From Eledone cirrhosa (Eukaryota > Mollusca > Cephalopoda > Octopoda > Eledonidae), in contig OZ024757.1 in NCBI GenBank assembly GCA_964016885.1, positions 20,905,739 to 20,969,738 on the forward strand: a DNA stretch of 64,000 nucleotides, read 5' to 3'. Below are positions 20,763 through 32,374 of this stretch, piece after piece. The notes beneath the pieces were generated by a model. It had not been told where the DNA came from and searched no databases. It worked only from the letters and a program-made list of their open reading frames with translations. The translations under genes were made by a program, and so were the position numbers. Numbering within the stretch: the stretch's first letter is position 1; every line of letters starts with the position of its first letter.

Positions 20763-23700
20763 AAAGGGAGAGCGTGACAGACTGTACACCTAAGATAGAG
20801 TGGTGCTATGGTTGTGTCCCCACAGACAAAAGGGGGAGGGGGAGAGGGTGACAGACTACACCTAAGATAGAGTGGTGTTATGGCTGTGTCCCCGCAGACA
20901 AAAGGGGGAGGGGGAGAGGGTGACAGACTGTACACCTAAGATAGAGTGGTGTTATGGCTGTGTCCCCGCAGACAAAAGGGTGAGGGGGAGAGGGTGACAG
21001 ACTGTACACCTAAGATAGAGTGGTGCTATGGTTGTGTCCCCACAGACAAAAGGGGGAGGGGGAGAGGGTGACAGACTACACCTAAGATAGAGTGGTGTTA
21101 TGGCTGTGTCCCCGCAGACAAAAGGGGGAGGGGGAGAGGGTGACAGACTGTACACCTAAGATAGAGTGGTGTTATGGCTGTGTCCCCGCAGACAAAAGGG
21201 GGAGGGGGAGAGGGTGACAGACTGTACACCTAAGATAGAGTGGTGTTATGGCTGTGTCTCCACAGACAAAAGGGAGAGGGGGAGAGGGTGACAGACTGTA
21301 CACCTAAGATAGAGTGGTGCTATGGTTGTGTCCCCACAGACAAAAGGGAGAGGGGGAGAGGGTGACAGACTGTACACCTAAGATAGAGTGGTGCTATGGC
21401 TGTGTCCCCACAGACAAAAGGGAGAGGGGGAGAGGGTGACAGACTGTACACCTAAGATAGAGTGGTGTTATGGCTGTGTCCCCGCAGACAAAAGGGGGAG
21501 GGGGAGAGGGTGACAGACTGTACACCTAAGATAGAGTGGTGCTATGGCTGTGTCCCCACAGACAAAAGGGTGAGGGGGAGAGGGTGACAGACTGTACACC
21601 TAAGATAGAGTGGTGTTATGGCTGTGTCCCCACAGACAAAAGGGTGAGGGGGAGAGGGTGACAGACTGTACACCTAAGATAGAGTGGTGTTATGGCTGTG
21701 TCCCCGCAGACAAAAGGGTGAGGGGGAGAGGGTGACAGACTGTACACCTAAGATAGAGTGGTGTTATGGCTGTGTCCCCGCAGACAAAAGGGAGAGGGGG
21801 AGAGGGTGACAGACTGTACACCTAAGATAGAGTGGTGTTATGGCTGTGTCCCCGCAGACAAAAGGGTGAGGGGGAGAGGGTGACAGACTGTACACCTAAG
21901 ATAGAGTGGTGTTATGGCTGTGTCCCCGCAGACAAAAGGGTGAGGGGGAGAGGGTGACAGACTGTACACCTAAGATAGAGTGGTGTTATGGCTGTGTCCC
22001 CGCAGACAAAAGGGAGAGGGGGAGAGGGTGACAGACTGTACACCTAAGATAGAGTGGTGTTATGGCTGTGTCCCCGCAGACAAAAGGGTGAGGGGGAGAG
22101 GGTGACAGACTGTACACCTAAGATAGAGTGGTGTTATGGCTGTGTCCCCGCAGACAAAAGGGTGAGGGGGAGAGGGTGACAGACTGTACACCTAAGATAG
22201 AGTGGTGCTATGGCTGTGTCCCCACAGACAAAAGGGTGAGGGGGAGAGGGGGACATACTGTACACTTAAGATAGAGTGGTGCTATGGCTGTGTCTCCACA
22301 GACAAAAGGGAGAGGGGGAGAGGGTGACAGACTGTACACCTAAGATAGAGTGGTGTTATGGCTGTGTCCCCGCAGACAAAAGGGTGAGGGGGAGAGGGTG
22401 ACAGACTGTACACCTAAGATAGAGTGGTGTTATGGCTGTGTCCCCGCAGACAAAAGGGAGAGGGGGAGAGGGTGACAGACTGTACACCTAAGATAGAGTG
22501 GTGTTATGGCTGTGTCCCCGCAGACAAAAGGGTGAGGGGGAGAGGGTGACAGACTGTACACCTAAGATAGAGTGGTGTTATGGCTGTGTCCCCGCAGACA
22601 AAAGGGTGAGGGGGAGAGGGTGACAGACTGTACACCTAAGATAGAGTGGTGTTATGGTTGTGTCCCCGCAGACAAAAGGGTGAGGGGGAGAGGGTGACAG
22701 ACTGTACACCTAAGATAGAGTGGTGTTATGGCTGTGTCCCCGCAGACAAAAGGGGGAGAGGGAGAGGGTGACAGACTGTACACCTAAGATAGAGTGGTGC
22801 TATGGCTGTGTCCCCACAGACAAAAGGGTGAGGGGGAGAGGGTGACAGACTGTACACCTAAGATAGAGTGGTGTTATGGTTGTGTCCCCGCAGACAAAAG
22901 GGGGAGGGGGAGAGGGTGACAGACTACACCTAAGATAGAGTGGTGTTATGGCTGTGTCCCCGCAGACAAAAGGGTGAGGGGGAGAGGGTGACAGACTGTA
23001 CACCTAAGATAGAGTGGTGTTATGGCTGTGTCCCCACAGACAAAAGGGAGAGGGGGAGAGGGTGACAGACTACACCTAAGATAGAGTGGTGTTATGGCTG
23101 TGTCCCCGCAGACAAAAGGGGGAGAGGGAGAGGGTGACAGACTACACCTAAGATAGAGTGGTGTTATGGCTGTGTCCCCACAGACAAAAGGGTGAGGGGG
23201 AGAGGGTGACAGACTGTACACCTAAGATAGAGTGGTGTTATGGTTGTGTCCCCGCAGACAAAAGGGGGAGGGGGAGAGGGTGACAGACTACACCTAAGAT
23301 AGAGTGGTGTTATGGCTGTGTCCCCGCAGACAAAAGGGTGAGGGGGAGAGGGTGACAGACTGTACACCTAAGATAGAGTGGTGTTATGGCTGTGTCCCCA
23401 CAGACAAAAGGGAGAGGGGGAGAGGGTGACAGACTACACCTAAGATAGAGTGGTGTTATGGCTGTGTCCCCGCAGACAAAAGGGTGAAAGGGAGAGGGTG
23501 ACAGACTGTACACCTAAGATAGAGTGGTGCTATGGCTGGGTCCCCGCAGACAAAGGGGAGAGGGGGAGAGGGTGACAGACTGTACACCTAAGATAGAGTG
23601 GTGCTATGGCTGGGTCCCCGCAGACAAAGGGGAGAGGGGGAGAGGGTGACAGACTGTACACCTAAGATAGAGTGGTGTTATGGTTGTGTCCCCACAGACA

Positions 23701-26700
23701 AAAGGGAGAGGGGGAGAGGGTGACATACTGTACACCTAAGATAGAGTGGTGTTATGGCTGTGTCCCCGCAGACAAAAGGGTGAGGGGGAGAGGGTGACAG
23801 ACTGTACACCTAAGATAGAGTGGTGTTATGGGTGTGTCCCCGCAGACAAAAGGGTGAGGGGGGAGAGGGTGACAGACTGTACACCTAAGATAGAGTGGTG
23901 TTATGGCTGTGTCCCCGCAGACAAAAGGGTGAGGGGGGAGAGGGTGACAGACTGTACACCTAAGATAGAGTGGTGTTATGGCTGTGTCCCCGCAGACAAA
24001 AGGGAGAGGGGGAGAGGGTGACAGACTGTACACCTAAGATAGAGTGGTGTTATGGCTGTGTCCCCGCAGACAAAAGGGAGAGGGGGAGAGGGTGACAGAC
24101 TACACCTAAGATAGAGTGGTGTTATGGCTGTGTCCCCGCAGACAAAAGGGTGAGGGGGAGAGGGTGACAGACTGTACACCTAAGATAGAGTGGTGCTATG
24201 GCTGTGTCCCCGCAGACAAAAGGGTGAGGGGGAGAGGGTGACAGACTACACCTAAGATAGAGTGGTGTTATGGCTGTGTCCCCGCAGACAAAAGGGTGAG
24301 GGGGAGAGCGTGACAGACTGTACACCTAAGATAGAGTGGTGTTATGGCTGTGTCCCCGCAGACAAAAGGGTGAGGGGGAGAGGGTGACAGACTGTACACC
24401 TAAGATAGAGTGGTGTTATGGCTGTGTCCCCGCAGACAAAAGGGTGAGGGGGAGAGGGTGACAGACTACACCTAAGATAGAGTGGTGTTATGGCTGTGTC
24501 CCCGCAGACAAAAGGGTGAGGGGGAGAGGGTGACAGACTGTACACCTAAGATAGAGTGGTGTTATGGCTGTGTCCCCGCAGACAAAAGGGTGAGGGGGAG
24601 AGGGTGACAGACTGTACACCTAAGATAGAGTGGTGTTATGGCTGTGTCCCCGCAGACAAAAGGGTGAGGGGGAGAGGGTGACAGACTACACCTAAGATAG
24701 AGTGGTGTTATGGCTGTGTCCCCGCAGACAAAAGGGGGAGGGGGAGAGCGTGACAGACTGTACACCTAAGATAGAGTGGTGTTATGGCTGTGTCCCCGCA
24801 GACAAAAGGGGGAGGGGGAGAGCGTGACAGACTGTACACCTAAGATAGAGTGGTGTTATGGCTGTGTCCCCACAGACAAAAGGGGGAGGGGGAGAGCGTG
24901 ACAGACTGTACACCTAAGATAGAGTGGTGTTATGGCTGTGTCCCCACAGACAAAAGGGGGAGGGGGAGAGCGTGACAGACTGTACACCTAAGATAGAGTG
25001 GTGTTATGGCTGTGTCCCCACAGACAAAAGGGTGAAAGGGAGAGGGTGACAGACTGTACACCTAAGATAGAGTGGTGTTATGGCTGTGTCCCCACAGACA
25101 AAAGGGGGAGGGGGAGAGCGTGACAGACTGTACACCTAAGATAGAGTGGTGTTATGGCTGTGTCCCCACAGACAAAAGGGGGAGGGGGAGAGCGTGACAG
25201 ACTGTACACCTAAGATAGAGTGGTGTTATGGCTGTGTCCCCACAGACAAAAGGGGGAGGGGGAGAGCGTGACAGACTGTACACCTAAGATAGAGTGGTGT
25301 TATGGCTGTGTCCCCACAGACAAAAGGGGGAGGGGGAGAGCGTGACAGACTGTACACCTAAGATAGAGTGGTGTTATGGCTGTGTCCCCGCAGACAAAAG
25401 GGTGAGGGGGAGAGGGTGACAGACTGTACACCTAAGATAGAGTGGTGTTATGGCTGTGTCCCCGCAGACAAAAGGGGGAGGGGGAGAGCGTGACAGACTG
25501 TACACCTAAGATAGAGTGGTGTTATGGCTGTGTCCCCGCAGACAAAAGGGGGAGGGGGAGAGCGTGACAGACTGTACACCTAAGATAGAGTGGTGTTATG
25601 GCTGTGTCCCCACAGACAAAAGGGTGAGGGGGAGAGGGTGACAGACTGTACACCTAAGATAGAGTGGTGCTATGGCTGTGTCCCCGCAGACAAAAGGGTG
25701 AGGGGGAGAGGGTGACAGACTGTACACCTAAGATAGAGTGGTGTTATGGCTGTGTCCCCGCAGACAAAAGGGTGAGGGGGAGAGGGTGACAGACTGTACA
25801 CCTAAGATAGAGTGGTGTTATGGCTGTGTCCCCGCAGACAAAAGGGTGAGGGGGAGAGGGTGACAGACTGTACACCTAAGATAGAGTGGTGTTATGGCTG
25901 TGTCCCCGCAGACAAAAGGGAGAGGGGGGAGAGGGTGACAGACTGTACACCTAAGATAGAGTGGTGTTATGGCTGTGTCCCCACAGACAAAAGGGGGAGG
26001 GGGAGAGCGTGACAGACTGTACACCTAAGATAGAGTGGTGTTATGGCTGTGTCCCCGCAGACAAAAGGGTGAGGGGGAGAGGGTGACAGACTGTACACCT
26101 AAGATAGAGTGGTGTTATGGCTGTGTCCCCGCAGACAAAAGGGGGAGGGGGAGAGCGTGACAGACTGTACACCTAAGATAGAGTGGTGTTATGGCTGTGT
26201 CCCCGCAGACAAAAGGGGGAGGGGGAGAGCGTGACAGACTGTACACCTAAGATAGAGTGGTGTTATGGCTGTGTCCCCACAGACAAAAGGGTGAGGGGGA
26301 GAGGGTGACAGACTGTACACCTAAGATAGAGTGGTGCTATGGCTGTGTCCCCGCAGACAAAAGGGTGAGGGGGAGAGGGTGACAGACTGTACACCTAAGA
26401 TAGAGTGGTGTTATGGCTGTGTCCCCGCAGACAAAAGGGTGAGGGGGAGAGGGTGACAGACTGTACACCTAAGATAGAGTGGTGTTATGGCTGTGTCCCC
26501 GCAGACAAAAGGGTGAGGGGGAGAGGGTGACAGACTGTACACCTAAGATAGAGTGGTGTTATGGCTGTGTCCCCGCAGACAAAAGGGAGAGGGGGGAGAG
26601 GGTGACAGACTGTACACCTAAGATAGAGTGGTGTTATGGCTGTGTCCCCGCAGACAAAAGGGTGAGGGGGAGAGGGTGACAGACTGTACACCTAAGATAG

Positions 26701-28503
26701 AGTGGTGTTATGGCTGTGTCCCCGCAGACAAAAGGGTGAGGGGGAGAGGGTGACAGACTGTACACCTAAGATAGAGTGGTGTTATGGCTGTGTCCCCGCA
26801 GACAAAAGGGTGAGGGGGAGAGGGTGACAGACTGTACACCTAAGATAGAGTGGTGTTATGGCTGTGTCCCCGCAGACAAAAGGGAGAGGGGGGAGAGGGT
26901 GACAGACTGTACACCTAAGATAGAGTGGTGTTATGGCTGTGTCCCCGCAGACAAAAGGGTGAGGGGGAGAGGGTGACAGACTGTACACCTAAGATAGAGT
27001 GGTGTTATGGCTGTGTCCCCGCAGACAAAAGGGAGAGGGGGGAGAGGGTGACAGACTGTACACCTAAGATAGAGTGGTGTTATGGCTGTGTCCCCGCAGA
27101 CAAAAGGGTGAGGGGGAGAGGGTGACAGACTGTACACCTAAGATAGAGTGGTGTTATGGCTGTGTCCCCGCAGACAAAAGGGAGAGGGGGAGAGGGGGAC
27201 AGACTGTACACCTAAGATAGAGTGGTGTTATGGCTGTGTCCCCGCAGACAAAAGGGTGAAAGGGAGAGGGTGACAGACTGTACACCTAAGATAGAGTGGT
27301 GTTATGGCTGTGTCTCCACAGACAAAAGGGTGAGGGGGAGAGGGTGACAGACTGTACACCTAAGATAGAGTGGTGTTATGGCTGTGTCCCCGCAGACAAA
27401 AGGGTGAGGGGGAGAGGGTGACAGACTGTACACCTAAGATAGAGTGGTGTTATGGCTGTGTCCCCGCAGACAAAAGGGAGAGGGGGAGAGGGGGACAGAC
27501 TGTACACCTAAGATAGAGTGGTGTTATGGCTGTGTCCCCGCAGACAAAAGGGAGAGGGGGAGAGGGGGACAGACTGTACACCTAAGATAGAGTGGTGTTA
27601 TGGCTGTGTCCCCGCAGACAAAAGGGAGAGGGGGAGAGGGTGACAGACTGTACACCTAAGATAGAGTGGTGTTATGGCTGTGTCCCCACAGACAAAAGGG
27701 TGAGGGGGAGAGGGTGACAGACTACACCTAAGATAGAGTGGTGTTATGGCTGTGTCCCCGCAGACAAAAGGGAGAGGGGGAGAGGGGGACAGACTGTACA
27801 CCTAAGATAGAGTGGTGTTATGGCTGTGTCCCCGCAGACAAAAGGGTGAGGGGGAGAGGGTGACAGACTGTACACCTAAGATAGAGTGGTGTTATGGCTG
27901 TGTCCCCGCAGACAAAAGGGTGAGGGGGAGAGGGTGACAGACTACACCTAAGATAGAGTGGTGTTATGGCTGTGTCCCCGCAGACAAAGGGGAGAGGGGG
28001 AGAGGGTGACAGACTGTACACCTAAGATAGAGTGGTGTTATGGCTGTGTCCCCGCAGACAAAGGGGAGAGGGGGAGAGGGTGACAGACTGTACACCTAAG
28101 ATAGAGTGGTTCTATGGCTGTGTCCCCGCAGACAAAAGGGAGAGGGGGAGAGGGTGACAGACTACACCTAAGATAGAGTGGTGTTATGGTTGTGTCCCCG
28201 CAGACAAAAGGGGGAGGGGGAGAGGGTGACAGACTGTACACCTAAGATAGAGTGGTGTTATGGCTGGGTCCCCGCAGACAAAAGGGTGAGGGGGAGAGGG
28301 TGACAGACTACACCTAAGATAGAGTGGTGTTATGGTTGTGTCCCCGCAGACAAAAGGGTGAGGGGGAGAGGGTGACAGACTGTACACCTAAGATAGAGTG
28401 GTGTTATGGTTGTGTCCCCGCAGACAAAAGGGTGAGGGGGAGAGGGTGACAGACTGTACACCTAAGATAGAGTGGTGTTATGGTTGTGTCCCCGCAGACA
28501 AAA
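20763..28503. repeat. 74-bp satellite array, about 105 units
   Basis: The unit reads GACAGACTGTACACCTAAGA, TAGAGTGGTGTTATGGCTGT, GTCCCCGCAGACAAAAGGG, then a purine run such as TGAGGGGGAGAGGGT. A 72-bp variant lacks GT (GACAGACTACACC). A 75-bp variant has an extra G. Other variants are CCCCAC/CCCCGC, GAGAGGG/GAGAGCG, and GGTGAGG/GGGGAGG/GGAGAGG. Neither 74, 72 nor 75 keeps one frame through the array, so the recurring 61-93 codon frames (FVCGDTAITPLYLRC) are artefacts. Confidence 0.97.
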
Positions 28504-28830
28504 TGGCAATTACATGCATTTGGAATTGAAACACAAAGAAGTTGAGGGTTAAGGCTAGCTAGTAATCTCATGAATACAAGTTCAACTAGGGGCAAATGAA
28601 GCTGGGGGGAGAGGTGGGCGAAAATACCATCAAGGCCCTTGTGTCATATTGCCATGATGCTAATGATGATGATGTCAATGATGAGGACGATGATGATGAT
28701 GACAATAAAGATAAGGACGATGGTGATGATGGTGACAATGACAATGATAGCAACCATTGAGAGAATTATCTAATCTCAGCTTTTGTTCCCAGTCCTCAGA
28801 GAAGAACAAAGTGATTAAATAAATACATGT
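28504..28830. other. Unique spacer with (GATGAT)n
   Basis: Unique sequence to 28655, then GATGATGATGACAATAAAG-type triplets to about 28750. Confidence 0.55.
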
Positions 28831-28837
28831 ACACTCA

Positions 28838-29398
28838 GCTACTTTCACTACAAATAACACCTCCTACTTCTACACTTCTACACTTACATTCCTTCCAGCT
28901 ACTTTCACTACAAATAACACCTCCTACTTCTACACTTATACACTTACATTCCTTCCAGCTACTTTCACTACAAATAACACCTCATACTTCTACACTTCTA
29001 CACTTACATTCCTTCCAGCTACTTTCACTACAAATAACACCTCCTACTTCTACACTTATACACTTACATTCCTTCCAGCTACTTTCACTACAAATAACAC
29101 CTCATACTTCTACACTTCTACACTTACATTCCTTCCAGATACTTTCACTACAAATAACACTTCCTACTTCTACACTTACATTCCTTCCAGCTACTTTCAC
29201 TACAAATAACACCTCCTACTTCTACACTTATACACTTACATTCCTTCCAGCTACTTTCACTACAAATAACACCTCATACTTCTACACTTTCATTCCTTCC
29301 AGCTACTTTTACTACAAATAACACTTCCTACTTCTACACTTACATTCCTTCCAGCTACTTTCACTACAAATAACACTTCCTACTTCTACACTTCTAGC
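28838..29398. repeat. 60-bp minisatellite, about ten units
   Basis: The unit reads CAGCTACTTTCACTACAAAT, AACACCTCCTACTTCTACAC, TTCTACACTTACATTCCTTC. Some units lack a 12-bp TTCTACACTTAC-like piece. The 164-codon plus frame exists because 60 and 48 are multiples of three. Confidence 0.93.
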
Positions 29399-29564
29399 AT
29401 CCATTACCTCATCAATGATTTGCTGACTTCTCCAATATTTTATTCCTATACTTACTACACCTGTCTCTACCACTCTCACTTATCATACTCCCACTCCCCC
29501 TACTCCAACTACTCCTCCCACGCCATCTTGCACTTTAAAACATCTGATTGATGTATTTTTTATG

Positions 29565-29745
29565 AATAGAACCCCCCCCCCATACAACGTCCCCCCTCCT
29601 CCACCCCACACAAACATACAACCTCCCCCTCCTCCACCCCCACCATATATCTCCCCTCCATCCCACCCCACCTCCACCATACAAGATCCCCCTCCTCCAC
29701 CCCACCATACACCATCTGACCCCCCTCCACATCACAACCACTTGT
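29565..29745. repeat. C-rich CCTCCACCCCACCATACA repeat
   Basis: Irregular units of about 40 bp with long C runs. Pro-rich and Gly-rich frames are artefacts. Confidence 0.8.
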
Positions 29746-29769
29746 TTATGTTTATTCATTTCTTTTTAT

Positions 29770-30028
29770 TCTTGTGTGTGTGTGTGTGAGTGCATGTATG
29801 TGTGTGTGTGTGTGAGTGCATGTATGTGTGTGTAAGTGTGTGTGAGTGCATGTATGTGTGTGTGAGTACATGCATGTGCGTGTAAGTGTAAGCGTGTGTG
29901 AGTGCATGTATGAGTGTGTGTAAATGTGTGTGCGAGTGCAAGAATGCGTGTGTAAGTGTGGGTGTGTGAGTATGTATGAGTGCATGTATGCGTGTGTGTG
30001 TGTCTGTGTGTCTGTGTGTATAAGTGCA

Positions 30029-30063
<35 letters not shown>

Positions 30064-30350
30064 AAGTGAGTGTGTTTGTGAGTGCATGCATGCGTGTGTG
30101 TGTGTGTGTGTGTGTGTGTAAGTGCATGTATGTGTGTGTGTGTGTGTGTGTGCGAGTGAGTGTGTTTTTGAGTGCATGCATGTGTGTGTGTGTGTGTGTA
30201 AGTGTGTGTGAGTGTGTGTATGCGTGTGTGTGTGTGTGTCTGTGTGTCTGTGTGTATAAGTGCATGTATGTGTGTGTGTGTGTGTGCGAGTGAGTGTGTT
30301 TTTGAGTGCATGCATGTGTGTGTGTGTGTGTAAGTGTGTGTGTGAGTGAT
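29770..30350. repeat. (GT)n tract with GAGTGCATGTATG units
   Basis: Nearly 600 bp of GTGTGTGTG broken by AGTGCATGTATG and AGTGAGTGTGTTT blocks, the latter at about 30065, 30150 and 30290. All frames are artefacts. Confidence 0.93.
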
Positions 30351-30414
30351 CTATGCAATAAGTAGCAGATCAGGGAACAATCAGTGCTGCCGAATGAATG
30401 GAAAGTAAAGTAAA

Positions 30415-30456
<42 letters not shown>
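30415..30456. repeat. (ATT)n tract
   Basis: Pure ATT triplets. Confidence 0.95.
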
Positions 30457-30457
<1 letters not shown>

Positions 30458-30519
30458 TCGTTATAAAGGGGTATAAAAAATAAAATAAAATGTATAACCA
30501 TGATCCTCGTTTATAAAAT

Positions 30520-30812
30520 ATGTGTGTGTGTATATATATATCTGTGTGTGCGTGTATATATATATATATATCTGTGTGTGTGTACATATGTATATATATA
30601 TATATCTGTGTGTGCGTGTATATATATATATATCTGTGTGTGCGTACGTATGTATATATATATATATCTGTGTGTGCGTACGTATGTATATATATATATA
30701 TATAAATATCTGTATGTGTGTATGTATATATATATATGTGTATGTATGTATGTATGTATGTATATATATATGTGTATGTATGTATGTATATATGTATATA
30801 TATATATATATA
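30520..30812. repeat. (TA)n/(GTGTGC)n/(TATG)n tract
   Basis: TATATATCTGTGTGTGCGTA units repeat about six times, then (GTAT)n. Confidence 0.9.
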
Positions 30813-31472
30813 TTTAACGGTGGTACAAAATATATTGATTCAATATCCAGTTCGTTTTTATATTGAAATTTGTGTGGACTTAGAGTTGACTTGGGGCAGG
30901 GGTGAAGTCGGGGGTGGGGGTCAGATTGAAAGATCAGAGGTGACAAAAAAGATGAATAATAAGAAAAAGTAAAATAAAATAAAATAAAAGTGAATTAAAA
31001 ATTACATGTGTGTGTGTGTAACAGCAGTTACAGGCAGTACATGTATGTATATATATGTGTGTGTGTGAGTAATAAAATATTCAAATAGCAACCATGTGAT
31101 GGAATATGGTAAAAATGGGAACTCAGCAAATAAATAAAAATATACATAACTAAAGAAGCAAGCCAAGAAAGGTTTATTTTATAAATAGACATTCAAACAC
31201 ACAAACACAAACACACAAACACACACATTTATATGACTTTTCCAAAATGGCCAACTAACTGTACAAGTTTTCCTCTGAAAAATATATTTTTCCCCATTTT
31301 TTTTTACTCTTGTCTTTCTTTCTATTCCTTCATCTATCTTCTGATGAAGGATTAACATCTGAAACATCAAACCACTTTTACTACTATATTAAATGTTAAA
31401 CAAACCCATCATCATTGTACTGTGTTGTTCTGCCATGAAACACAGTAAAATAAAGAATTATATTAGTTTAAT

Positions 31473-31474
<2 letters not shown>
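30813..31474. other. Mostly unique spacer with a hammerhead-like core at 31341
   Basis: No gene seen. CTGATGA at 31341-31347 is followed by GGAT-TAAC-ATCT and GAAAC at 31361-31365. The next bases ATC could be a CpG-decayed GTC. Stem I is not evident. Treat it as a decayed copy. Confidence 0.45.

Positions 31475-31540
<66 letters not shown>
31475..31540. repeat. (CA)n then (TA)n
   Basis: CA dinucleotides passing into TA dinucleotides. Confidence 0.95.
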
Positions 31541-31543
<3 letters not shown>

Positions 31544-31740
31544 AATAATGGAGCTGCGGCGTTGCAAATGGGTTACATATGAAAAAGTAAGTCCTTCATC
31601 AGTGGCCTTCCAACTGTCCTAGGCATTTCATCGCTTTAAGGGCCATATACCTCAGGTTGGTGCGAACAACGGCTAAAAAAAGTCGTTGGGACACGTAAAT
31701 AAAGGGGACGCTGGGGATATATGTATATACATATAGATAT
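31541..31740. other. Dispersed-repeat-like segment
   Basis: It contains CCTTCATCAGTGGCC, which on the minus strand carries CTGATGA, but no GAAA strand follows at the expected place. I do not classify it. Confidence 0.3.
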
Positions 31741-32273
31741 GTAAGTATGTATGTATACGTACATACATATATGTATACAGACGTACAGTAGCATGCATAT
31801 ATATATATATATATATATATACATACAGGTACACATACATATATGTACGTATCAGTTTATTTCGTTTCATTATATTACAACTTATCGTTTTCGGTACGCC
31901 TGGCCGACTGAACTCACTCGATATGCAAATTAGGCTGCTCAGCCGTTAATTTTCATAAGGAAAGTATATACTTTCGAACGTTCAACTATCTGGCAGAAGG
32001 GTATACGGTGCTGATGATAGCTAACAAGCTTGAAACTAGTACATCGTTCCTGTGTCAGTGTTGAACAAAAAGGTGACGTGGTTGCCTTAACACCGTACGG
32101 CATAAATCAGGCTGTTCGTTTGTTTACAAACGAACAAAGCGGGCGTTATAATAAACGTTCACTAAACTGATGCGTACATATATATATGTGTACCTGTATG
32201 TATATATATATATATATGCATGCTACTGTACGTCTGTATACATATATGTATGTACGTATACATACATACTTAC
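31741..32273. mobile_element. Large foldback element with ribozyme-bearing spacer
   Basis: The arms 31741-31860 and about 32163-32273 are inverted repeats (GTAAGTATGTATGTATACGT with its complement, and GACGTACAGTAGCATGCAT with its complement), broken only by TA-length differences. The spacer (31861-32162) is non-repetitive and contains the hammerhead motif listed next. TTTCGTTTCATTATATTACA occurs at the spacer's left end and again at 32311, outside the right arm. Confidence 0.8.
32005..32047 (+). ncRNA. Candidate type I hammerhead ribozyme
   Basis: All conserved strands are present in order. Stem I 5' strand is ACGGTG (32005-32010). CTGATGA follows at 32011-32017. Stem II is AGCT-AACA-AGCT (32019-32030) between two unpaired T. 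GAA follows at 32032-32034. A palindromic ACTAGT (32035-32040) can act as a short stem III. Then A at 32041 gives the triplet GTA, and the stem I 3' strand CATCGT (32042-32047) pairs with ACGGTG over six positions, one of them G-T. GGG (31999-32001) can extend stem I with TCC (32048-32050) across a TAT bulge. Cleavage would fall after 32041. The 10.1-11.1 position is T-T rather than the usual G-C, and stem III is very short, so dimer action as described for Penelope-type hammerheads is plausible. Activity is inferred. Confidence 0.7.
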
Positions 32274-32374
32274 ATTTAAGTAAGTGCTGTACTAAGAGTG
32301 AGAAATGAAATTTCGTTTCATTATATTACAACTCATATAGATATGTATATATATATATAGTAGTAACACAACAG

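Noticed and set aside
20741..28595. Repeated frames with FVCGDTAITPLYLRC on the minus strand and WCYGCVPADKR on the plus strand
   Set aside because: Satellite units of 72, 74 and 75 bp shift frame at every step, and both strands are open alike. No coding constraint.
28827..29321. 164-codon plus-strand frame
   Set aside because: A 60/48-bp minisatellite with period divisible by three.
31590..31612. Minus-strand hammerhead at CTTCATCAGTGG
   Set aside because: CTGATGA is present on the minus strand, but no GAAA strand or valid triplet follows in the expected place.
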